A stretch of 8,345 bases of DNA, taken from the NCBI GenBank assembly GCA_001795245.1, contig MGOD01000136.1, forward strand, positions 745-9,089. Direction: 5' to 3'. Of this stretch, positions 1 through 4,971 are shown one piece after another; within the stretch, counting starts at the first letter, position 1; each line of letters starts with the position of its first letter. The position numbers and the translations under genes are program-made. The stretch is from Chloroflexi bacterium RBG_16_70_13 (lineage in GTDB: Bacteria; Chloroflexota; Limnocylindria; Limnocylindrales; CSP1-4). Below the pieces are notes generated by a model that saw nothing but the letters and a program-made list of their open reading frames with translations, was not told where the DNA came from and made no database searches.

Positions 1-128
1 CGCCGCCATCGGACGCGCCGGCGCGGCTCCGGCCACCGCCAGCCATCGACGGACGGGCGGAGCCAGGGGGCGCAGTAGGCTAGTCTTCAGGCGTCGCCTT
101 GGAGCTGCGTGGTTCCCGGGCAGGGCCC
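1..128. other. Left-edge non-coding flank; probable original upstream region of tRNA-Pro
   Basis: I see no convincing gene here. All three + frames are open from the edge and stop at 76-78, 81-83 and inside the tRNA fragment, so a C-terminal tail of an upstream gene cannot be excluded. On the minus strand an ATG at 46-44 opens 15 codons running off the edge, without a clear ribosome binding site. TAGGCT at 76-81 is a possible -10-like hexamer on +, but its distance from the tRNA-like sequence at 130 is long. If the fic segment is an insertion, this flank should contain the ancestral tRNA-Pro promoter. Confidence 0.3.
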
Positions 129-169
129 TCGGGGTGTGGCGTAGTTGGTAACGCACGTGCTTTGGGAGC
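129..169 (+). pseudogene. Truncated 5' half of tRNA-Pro(UGG), putative left attachment site
   Basis: These 41 bases are identical to 1829-1869 and sit exactly 1700 bp upstream of that copy. They contain the 5' acceptor strand, the whole D arm, the 5' anticodon strand, the complete anticodon loop (TTTGGGA) and the first bases of the 3' anticodon strand. Identity stops abruptly at 170, where no T arm, 3' acceptor strand or CCA follows, so it cannot be a working tRNA. The break lies just after the anticodon loop, a region often used as crossover site by tyrosine recombinases. Perfect identity over 41 bp suggests recent origin or selection as an att site. Confidence 0.85.
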
Positions 170-445
170 CGCCAGGCCGAAAGCGGTGAAGGGCGGGCCG
201 CCTTACGTGCGAGCGGCTTAGCGCAGAAGGTGCCGACTATCCTGCGATAGCGGAACGCCTACGGCTGCTCGTCACTCGAAACTGGACACCCCTGGCCCTC
301 GATCGGCCTCCTCGGCAGCGATCGAGCCCACATTCGTGACGCTGCTGATCGCAGGGGCCCGAGCCTGGTCGCGATGCTTGCATTCGCGGCCTGCTCGCGT
401 ACATGGCCGCAGGTGGATTGACATCCACGTAACAGGGTCTAGGTC
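170..445. other. Dyad-rich non-coding region left of fic
   Basis: No ORF here looks real; the 63-codon minus-strand frame at 237-428 is Arg-rich and without a recognisable domain. The stretch contains several short inverted repeats: CTATC/GATAG at 237-250 (4-nt loop), CTCGATCG/CGATCGAG at 298-326 (13-nt loop), CGCGA/TCGCG at 370-388 (9-nt loop, with an outer GG/CC) and GTGGAT/ATCCAC at 413-428 (4-nt loop). These could be recombinase or regulator sites or a structured RNA, or chance in GC-rich DNA. A TTGACA hexamer lies at 418-423 but has no good -10 at the right distance. Confidence 0.4.
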
Positions 446-476
446 AAGTTACATCGCGACGGCTAGGATGTAACTT
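446..476. promoter_or_regulatory. Perfect inverted repeat upstream of fic, probable operator
   Basis: AAGTTACATC (446-455) and its exact reverse complement GATGTAACTT (467-476) flank an 11-bp spacer. Half-site centres are 21 bp apart, two helical turns, as expected for a dimeric DNA-binding protein. A degenerate third half-site (CGTAAC) lies at 428-433. The right arm overlaps a -10-like TAGGAT at 464-469 and abuts a second -10-like hexamer TATACT at 484-489, so binding would block transcription of fic. The bound protein is unknown; the winged helix at the C-terminus of the Fic protein itself is a reasonable candidate for autoregulation. Confidence 0.55.
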
Positions 477-483
477 CGTCGTG

Positions 484-489
484 TATACT
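484..489 (+). promoter_or_regulatory. Possible -10 element of fic
   Basis: TATACT matches the sigma-70 -10 consensus at five of six positions and ends 9 nt before the preferred fic ATG at 499. Transcription would start at about 496-498, giving a nearly leaderless mRNA, which fits the absence of a Shine-Dalgarno sequence. No good -35 is seen 16-18 bp upstream; that stretch is occupied by the inverted repeat. TAGGAT at 464-469 with the GTG at 481 is the alternative pairing. Confidence 0.3.
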
Positions 490-498
490 ACCCCAGCC

Positions 499-1680
499 AT
501 GCGCAACACCCGCGGCCGCCCCGGCCGCCTCGTCTCAGCGTCCCAGGATGGGCACGACTACGAGGCGTGGGTGCCAGACCCGCTGCCACCCACGGTCGAT
601 TTCGATTCGGAGATGGCGACGCGGCTCGCAGATGCTGCCGGATCGCTGGGCGAGCTGGCCGGAACGGGCCGAAACCTGGCAAATCCCCACCTTCTTCTGC
701 AGCCCTTTCTGCGGCGTGAGGCCGTCCTCTCGTCCCGAATTGAAGGAACGCAGGCAACGATCGCCGACCTCTACGCCTTCGAAGCAGCACAGATGCCACT
801 CCCGGGACTGGGATCAGACACTCAAGTTGCGAATGGAGACGGGGACGTGCGCGAGGTGCTCAACTACGTCGACGCCCTGAACCGGGGTCTCGCGGTCGTT
901 GCGGACGAGTACCCCGTAACACTGCGGCTACTCGAGGATCTGCACCGGGACCTCATGAGGAACGTTCGAGGTCGAGATCGCCGACCTGGCGAGTTCCGAT
1001 CGACACAGAACATCATCGGACCGACCGGGGCGACCCTCGAGTCCGCCACCTACATTCCGCCACCGGTCGTTCAGATGCAGGATGCGCTCCGCGATCTCGA
1101 GACCTACATTCGCGACGACACTTCGACCCTGCACCGCCTGGTGCGATTGGGCCTTATCCATTACCAGTTCGAGGCGATTCATCCCTTCAACGATGGAAAC
1201 GGCCGGGTGGGACGCCTGCTGATCTCGCTCCTCTTGGTGTACTGGAAGCTGCTGCCGATCCCCCTGCTTTATCTGTCGGCGTACTTTGAGACGCACCGAG
1301 GCGAGTACTACGATCGGCTTCGCGGCGTCACGGAGCGAGGTGAGTGGCGCGAGTGGATCATGTTCTTCCTGCTGGGCGTCGCGGAGCAGGCAGTCGATGC
1401 CGCCCAGCGTGCCAAGCGACTCCAGGACCTGCGGCAGGAGCTGCAGGACCGAGCCTATGCCGCCAAGGCGCCCGCTGGTGCGGTGGCCTTGGCGGGACGA
1501 TTGGTGGAGCAACCCGTCGTGACGATAAGGTCGGCTGAGCAGGTGCTCGGCGTCTCTTACCACAACGCCCGTCGTCAGATACACCGACTGGTAGACATCG
1601 GAATCCTGCAGCCATTCCCGCACCGTGGTCAGCGCGAGCTGTACGTGGCGCGCGAGGTCCTCGACGCCGTGGGTGAGTAG
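499..1680 (+). CDS. Fic family protein (class II protein AMP-transferase) with C-terminal winged helix
   Basis: Fic enzymes transfer AMP, or another nucleotide-derived group, to a hydroxyl side chain of a target protein. From ATG 499 the protein has 393 aa. The N-terminal part has the class II autoinhibitory motif S-x-x-x-E-G with Glu82 (SSRIEG, 78-83), which blocks ATP in the closed form. The catalytic HPFNDGNGRVGR motif has its base at His228, followed by the Asn and Arg residues of the anion hole, so the site looks intact. The last about 55 residues (335-390) form a winged-helix segment, as in many Fic regulators. I prefer ATG 499 because family members have about 25 residues before the conserved A-x-V-P-D-P-L-P-P segment; GTG 481 is in frame and adds six residues. 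Neither start has a Shine-Dalgarno sequence. No separate antitoxin gene is adjacent, as expected with a built-in inhibitory helix. The target is unknown. Confidence 0.95.
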   Translation: MRNTRGRPGRLVSASQDGHDYEAWVPDPLPPTVDFDSEMATRLADAAGSLGELAGTGRNLANPHLLLQPFLRREAVLSSRIEGTQATIADLYAFEAAQMPLPGLGSDTQVANGDGDVREVLNYVDALNRGLAVVADEYPVTLRLLEDLHRDLMRNVRGRDRRPGEFRSTQNIIGPTGATLESATYIPPPVVQMQDALRDLETYIRDDTSTLHRLVRLGLIHYQFEAIHPFNDGNGRVGRLLISLLLVYWKLLPIPLLYLSAYFETHRGEYYDRLRGVTERGEWREWIMFFLLGVAEQAVDAAQRAKRLQDLRQELQDRAYAAKAPAGAVALAGRLVEQPVVTIRSAEQVLGVSYHNARRQIHRLVDIGILQPFPHRGQRELYVAREVLDAVGE

Positions 1681-1702
1681 CCCGCGTCGATCTACGCACC
1701 TA

Positions 1703-1737
1703 GCACGTGTGATTCGGCCTGCACGTGCGATTTGGGC
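1703..1737. repeat. Imperfect tandem repeat, 17 bp, period 18
   Basis: GCACGTGTGATTCGGCC (1703-1719) is followed after one base by GCACGTGCGATTTGGGC (1721-1737); 14 of 17 positions agree. Both begin with a CACGTG palindrome, and GCACGTGC also occurs in the nearby tRNA anticodon arm. It lies 22 bp after the fic stop codon, inside the putative element near its right end, where integrase arm or accessory sites would be expected. This could also be chance. Confidence 0.45.
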
Positions 1738-1751
1738 GCGGAGGCCTTGGG

Positions 1752-1777
1752 CGAGGTCGGGGCCAGGCCCCTGCTCG
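1752..1777. terminator. GC-rich hairpin after fic, possible terminator or processing structure
   Basis: GGGGC (1759-1763), loop CAG, GCCCC (1767-1771), extended by an outer CGAG (1752-1755) / CTCG (1774-1777) across a 3/2 internal loop. It lies 72 bp after the fic stop and 53 bp before the tRNA. There is no T tract after it, so it is not a classical intrinsic terminator; in a genome this GC-rich it may still act as one or be incidental. Confidence 0.25.
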
Positions 1778-1785
1778 ACGCCGGG

Positions 1786-1816
1786 CTGACCGTAGGGCCG
1801 AGTATTGTGCGATATT
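1786..1816 (+). promoter_or_regulatory. Possible promoter of tRNA-Pro
   Basis: CTGACC at 1786-1791 resembles a -35 and GATATT at 1811-1816 a -10, separated by 19 bp, placing the start near 1822, just before the mature tRNA 5' end at 1830. A GTGCG/CGCAC inverted repeat (1807-1823) overlaps the -10. The local AT enrichment supports a promoter, but both hexamers are weak. If the left repeat is an att site, this promoter came with the element and replaced the original one. Confidence 0.25.
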
Positions 1817-1829
1817 CACGCACGATCGT

Positions 1830-1905
1830 CGGGGTGTGGCGTAGTTGGTAACGCACGTGCTTTGGGAGCACGAGATCGTCGGTTCGAGTCCGACCACCCC
1901 GACCA
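1830..1905 (+). tRNA. tRNA-Pro(UGG) with encoded CCA
   Basis: A complete cloverleaf can be drawn by hand. The acceptor stem pairs CGGGGTG (1830-1836) with CACCCCG (1895-1901). The D arm is GCGT/ACGC with an 8-nt loop. The anticodon stem is CGTGC (1856-1860) / GCACG (1868-1872) around TTTGGGA. The variable loop is AGATC, and the T stem GTCGG/CCGAC encloses TTCGAGT. The discriminator is A1902, followed by genomic CCA (1903-1905). The anticodon TGG with G at position 37 is typical of tRNA-Pro reading CCN codons. All stems are perfectly paired, so the gene looks functional. Its first 40 bases are duplicated at 130-169. Confidence 0.97.
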
Positions 1906-2004
1906 CGCCCGGCGCCGGTGGCCCCATCATCGGGGACCTGCGGACCGTGGCGGACAGGCCGTCCGGGTCGTGAACCGGCGCACGCGGGCATCGACGATCA
2001 GCCG

Positions 2005-2355
2005 ATGAAGGCGCTCATCATCCTCAACGACGGGCCCTACGGCACCGAGCGGTCGTACAACGGTCTCCGACTGGCGCTCGCCATCTCCTCGGTCGACGAC
2101 GCGTCCGTGCGGGTCTATCTCATGGCCGACGCCATCGCCTGCGCGAAGCCCGGCCAGGTCACGCCGGACGGCTACTACAACATCGGCCGGATGCTGAAGA
2201 GCCTGGCGAAGCGCGGTGCCCAGATCGGCGCGTGCGGCTCGTGCATGGACGCCCGCGGCTACGCCGACGCCGATCTCGCCGACGGCGTCAGTCGCTCATC
2301 GATGACCCAGCTCGCCGAATGGACGATCGAGGCCGACAAGGTCATCACCTTCTGA
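2005..2355 (+). CDS. DsrE/DsrF-like (TusD-type) sulfur-relay family protein
   Basis: This 116-aa cytoplasmic protein matches the small DsrE-family fold in length and pattern. It opens with an alternating beta strand (ALIILNDG, 3-10), followed by the family's PYGTERSYN segment, a strand ending in LMADA (39-43) with C46, and the GACGSC segment with C77 and C80. Proteins of this family carry persulfide sulfur on a conserved Cys in sulfur transfer (DsrE, TusD), but many short members have unknown partners; I infer only general sulfur handling. ATG 2005 has no clear Shine-Dalgarno sequence. An in-frame upstream ATG at 1918 would begin just after the tRNA CCA and adds residues unlike the family, so I rejected it. 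A weak GTGAAC (1970-1975) and GACGAT (1993-1998) pair with 17-bp spacing precede the start. The last 11 bp overlap the end of the opposing MFS gene. Confidence 0.88.
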   Translation: MKALIILNDGPYGTERSYNGLRLALAISSVDDASVRVYLMADAIACAKPGQVTPDGYYNIGRMLKSLAKRGAQIGACGSCMDARGYADADLADGVSRSSMTQLAEWTIEADKVITF

Positions 2356-3601
2356 CGGACTCGCGCATCCGGACCAGCACGATCAACCCGGACGCCGCGG
2401 TGAGGCCGGCGACGACGCCGATCGATGCCGGCATCCCGGCGCTATCCGCCACGAGCCCGGCGAGGATCGCCCCCGCCGCGAAGCCAAGGTCGCGCCAGAG
2501 GCGATAGACACCGATCGCGGCTCCGCGCCACGACGGTTCGGCGACGTCGGCGACGGCAGCCAACAGCGTCGGGTAGACGAGCGCGGTGCCGAGCCCGAGG
2601 AGGCCCGCGGCCGCGAGCCAGACGGTAAACGACCCGCCGACAGCGATGACGGCGATCGCCGCCGCCTGGAGGAGCATGCCCGCGACGATCAGCGGCTTCC
2701 GGCCCACCCGGTCCGAGAGCGCCCCGGCCGGGATCTGGGCGACCGCCCAGACCGCCGGGTAGGCCGCCGCAAGGACCCCGATCTCGGCGATCGAGAGCCC
2801 GGCCGCCGCGTAGTGGAGGGGCAGGAGGCCCCAGGCCATGCCGTCGTTGAGGTTGTTCACCAGGCCCGCCTGCGATGCCGACGAGAGGGTCGGATCGCGG
2901 AGCGTTGCTCGCCAGAAGACCTCGCGCCAGCGGGGGCCCGTAGCCGGTTCGTCGGTCGGCGCGGCCTGGGTGGCGCGCTGCTCGTGATCGACGTGACCCC
3001 GCGTCTCGCGGACGAGCCCCACGGACAGCGCCAGGCCGACGACGGCATAGGCCAGGCCCACCAGGAATGGCCATGGTCGCAGGCCCTCCTCGGCCGCCAG
3101 CCAGCCCGTCAGCAGGGCAGTCAGGGCCACCGCCCCGTAGCCGGCGGCCTCGTTGAGGCCCGTCGCGAGGCCGCGGCGCACGGGCCCCACGAGATCGATC
3201 TTCATGATGACCGTGGTCGACCAGGTCAGGCCCTGGTTGATCCCGAGGAGGACGTTCGCGGCGATGACCCACGACCACTCCGGCGCCGCGATGAGGAGGA
3301 GCGGGACCGGCAGCCCGACGAGCCAGCCGGCGACGAGGACCCGCTTCCGCCCATATCGATCGGCCAGCGCGCCGGCGACCAGGTTGGTCGCCGCCTTCGT
3401 CAGGCCGAACGCGGCCACGAACGTGAGCGCCGAGGTTGCCCCGGCGAGGCCGAACGTGTCGCGCGCCAGCAGGGGCAGGACCGTCCGCTCCTGCCCGATC
3501 ATCCCGCCGACGAGGGCGTTGACGATGAAGAGCAAGGTGAACTGCCCGAGGTTGGCCCGCAGCCCGAGCTCGATCGCCCGCGGGCCTCCGCCCACCGTCA
3601 A
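2345..3601 (-). CDS. Major facilitator superfamily transporter (12 TM)
   Basis: This 418-aa integral inner-membrane protein consists largely of hydrophobic helices. MFS motif A appears twice, as GALADRYGRKR (77-87) in the first half and GALSDRVGRK (293-302) in the second, the expected pseudo-symmetry of two six-helix bundles. A charged loop at about 198-230 links the halves. A conserved segment around 118-155 (LGINQGLTWSTT, then GLNEAAGY) is typical of a bacterial MFS subgroup whose substrates are not established, so I name none. The start is TTG 3601-3599, which forms a TTGA overlap with the stop of the cyclase gene upstream; GTG codons a few residues downstream are alternatives. This overlap implies translational coupling and one operon, although no biochemical link is evident. 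The 3' end overlaps the dsrE-like gene by 11 bp. Confidence 0.93.
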   Translation of the reverse strand: MTVGGGPRAIELGLRANLGQFTLLFIVNALVGGMIGQERTVLPLLARDTFGLAGATSALTFVAAFGLTKAATNLVAGALADRYGRKRVLVAGWLVGLPVPLLLIAAPEWSWVIAANVLLGINQGLTWSTTVIMKIDLVGPVRRGLATGLNEAAGYGAVALTALLTGWLAAEEGLRPWPFLVGLAYAVVGLALSVGLVRETRGHVDHEQRATQAAPTDEPATGPRWREVFWRATLRDPTLSSASQAGLVNNLNDGMAWGLLPLHYAAAGLSIAEIGVLAAAYPAVWAVAQIPAGALSDRVGRKPLIVAGMLLQAAAIAVIAVGGSFTVWLAAAGLLGLGTALVYPTLLAAVADVAEPSWRGAAIGVYRLWRDLGFAAGAILAGLVADSAGMPASIGVVAGLTAASGLIVLVRMRESVRR

Positions 3602-4911
3602 CCGACGGCCGCCATGGCCCGGTCCTCGGCTCGCCCGAGGAGGAGATGGGCCCGCATCGCGCCCTTGCCCTTGATCGCAACCTCGCCTCGGTCCTCGAAG
3701 CGATAGGCGGATCGGAGCCGTTCGTAGGTCGCCTGGGTGACCTGGATCCGGCCGGGCAGGCCGTGGGATTCCATCCGGCTCGCCGTGTTCACCGTGTCAC
3801 CCCACAGGTCGTAGATGAACTTGCGGCGGCCGATGACCCCGGCGATGACCGGGCCGCTGTCCATCCCGATCCGGATCGTGAGCTCGAGCTCCAGGACCGA
3901 GCACAGCCGGGCGACCTCGGCCAGCATCTCGAGGGCCATCTCGGCCGCCGCCTCGGCGTGGTCCTCGCGTCGGTCGGGCAGGCCGGAGGCGACCATGTAG
4001 GCATCGCCGATCGTCTTGATCTTCTCGAGGCCGTGCGCCTCGGCCAGCCGGTCGAACGCGCTGAAGATCTCGTCGAGCACGCCGACCACCCGCTCCGGCG
4101 CGGTCCGCTGGGTGAACGGCGTGAAGTCGACGACATCGGCAAACAGGACGGTGACCTCCTCGTGGCTCTCGGCGATCGTCCCGGCCTCGCGCTTGAGGCG
4201 CTCGGCGATCGATTTCGGCAGGACGTTGAGGAGGAGCGCCTCCGAGCTCGCCATGGCCGCGTCGCGGGCGCGAACCGCGTACTGGAGCAGCAGGTACGAG
4301 GTGATCGCGACGCCCGAGACGTTGAGGACGAAGAAGGCCGTCGCGATCGGGCCGGGGATGGCCGCCGCGCGCGGCGAGACGAGCGGCTCGGCGATGCCCG
4401 ACGCGACCGTCAACGCGATGAAGGCCACGAACCACGGGATCGCCTCGCGGGGGCTGAAGAAGAAGAGCGCCCCGAGAGCGGCGACGAGCGCCCACAGGCT
4501 GACCGCGCTGGATGCCACGTAGCCCCCCAGGCTCCACTGGAGGAGGAACGGCAGGAGCAGCATCAGGACGAGCTGGCTGGTCCGGAAGACGCGATAGTCT
4601 TTCGTCCGTCCGAACCAGGCGAGGGTCGCGATCGAGACGACCTGGTAGCTGAACGGGATCGCCGCCGAGACCGGCAGTCCCAGGGCCAGGTACGTCCCGA
4701 CCCAGAGCACGGCCAGCGTCGTCACGGTGATCGCCGCCAGCGTCAGGCTGACCTTGCGGACTCGGATCTCGTCCGAATCAGTCGGCGCGACACCGATGAA
4801 CGCGAGGCTCTCGACCAGCCGGCGCAGTCGCTGGGGACGCTCCACGGGTTCGCCACCGCCATGCTCGATGGGCTCGGGCGCCGATCCATCGGTTCCCGGC
4901 CGCACCGCCAA
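3598..4911 (-). CDS. Membrane-bound class III adenylate cyclase
   Basis: It should convert ATP to cAMP. From TTG 4911 it has 437 aa: about 50 cytoplasmic residues, about six TM helices (roughly 53-76, 80-100, 111-128, 132-152, 158-176, 187-211), a linker with the LLLNVLPKSIAERLK transducer segment (226-240) and one C-terminal cyclase domain (about 250-428). Metal-binding Asp residues are D259 (FADVVDFT) and D303 (TIGDAYM). Adenine-selective residues are K299 (EKIKTIGD) and D368 (YDLWGD), and transition-state residues are N375 and R379. Guanylate cyclases have Glu and Cys at the selective positions, so adenylate cyclase is favoured. The active site needs a homodimer. TTG 4911 is chosen because GGAGG lies 8 nt upstream (minus strand over 4920-4924); GTG 4905 or GTG 4845 are alternatives. 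The frame stays open to 5553 but that part is antisense to the oxidoreductase gene. Confidence 0.93.
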   Translation of the reverse strand: MAVRPGTDGSAPEPIEHGGGEPVERPQRLRRLVESLAFIGVAPTDSDEIRVRKVSLTLAAITVTTLAVLWVGTYLALGLPVSAAIPFSYQVVSIATLAWFGRTKDYRVFRTSQLVLMLLLPFLLQWSLGGYVASSAVSLWALVAALGALFFFSPREAIPWFVAFIALTVASGIAEPLVSPRAAAIPGPIATAFFVLNVSGVAITSYLLLQYAVRARDAAMASSEALLLNVLPKSIAERLKREAGTIAESHEEVTVLFADVVDFTPFTQRTAPERVVGVLDEIFSAFDRLAEAHGLEKIKTIGDAYMVASGLPDRREDHAEAAAEMALEMLAEVARLCSVLELELTIRIGMDSGPVIAGVIGRRKFIYDLWGDTVNTASRMESHGLPGRIQVTQATYERLRSAYRFEDRGEVAIKGKGAMRAHLLLGRAEDRAMAAVG

Positions 4912-4971
4912 TTCTGCGGCCTCCGGGGGTACGATCGTCGCGCCGTGTCCCGCGACTGCTACGCTCCCGGG
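4912..4971. promoter_or_regulatory. 60-bp divergent promoter region between cyclase and oxidoreductase
   Basis: This short gap must hold promoters for both directions. On the minus strand GGAGG (4924-4920) is a strong ribosome binding site for the cyclase TTG. On + the sequence TGCTACGCT (4957-4965) fits an extended -10 (TGnTAnnnT); it would start transcription at about 4972, the oxidoreductase GTG. TACGAT at 4930-4935 is a second -10-like hexamer on +. No clear -35 boxes or operator palindromes are seen. The closeness means regulation of the two units may be linked. Confidence 0.4.

Larger units (their letters stand above)
129..1869 (+). mobile_element. Putative 1.7-kb tRNA-Pro-integrated element carrying a fic gene
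   Basis: The segment is bounded by 41-bp perfect direct repeats (129-169 and 1829-1869), the right one being part of an intact tRNA-Pro gene. The interior holds one Fic-family gene, dyad-rich non-coding DNA and a small tandem repeat. A fic line (781-840) is 57% GC by hand count against 78% for a line of the diguanylate cyclase (6961-7020). This matches the pattern of islands inserted in tRNA genes, except that the 5' rather than the 3' half of the tRNA is duplicated. No integrase, excisionase or replication gene is present, so it would be a cassette moved in trans or the remnant of a larger island. A segmental duplication of the tRNA followed by decay is the main alternative. Confidence 0.5.

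Noticed and set aside
1..46. Minus-strand start (ATG at 46-44) running off the left edge
   Set aside because: Only 15 low-complexity codons are visible and there is no Shine-Dalgarno sequence, so it cannot be supported.
237..428. 63-codon minus-strand frame in the element
   Set aside because: Arg/Ser-rich, no domain, no clear ribosome binding site, and it spans the inverted repeats.
1700..1991. Minus-strand frames over the tRNA containing a GLEPTISCSQS-type peptide
   Set aside because: This is the known spurious peptide produced by translating the complement of a tRNA gene; it is not a protein.
1918..2004. Upstream ATG 1918 as start of the DsrE-like gene
   Set aside because: The extra 29 residues do not resemble the family, whose members begin directly with the first beta strand, and the region follows the tRNA 3' end immediately.
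2442..3706. Long shadow frames on both strands over the MFS gene
   Set aside because: Only the 2345-3601 minus frame shows transmembrane helices and MFS motif A; the others are Arg/Pro/Gly-rich.
3646..4971. Long + strand open frame opposite the adenylate cyclase, continuous with the oxidoreductase frame
   Set aside because: It is antisense to a cyclase with an intact catalytic motif set; its translation is Arg/Asp/Glu/Gly-rich without any domain, as expected for a shadow frame in GC-rich DNA.
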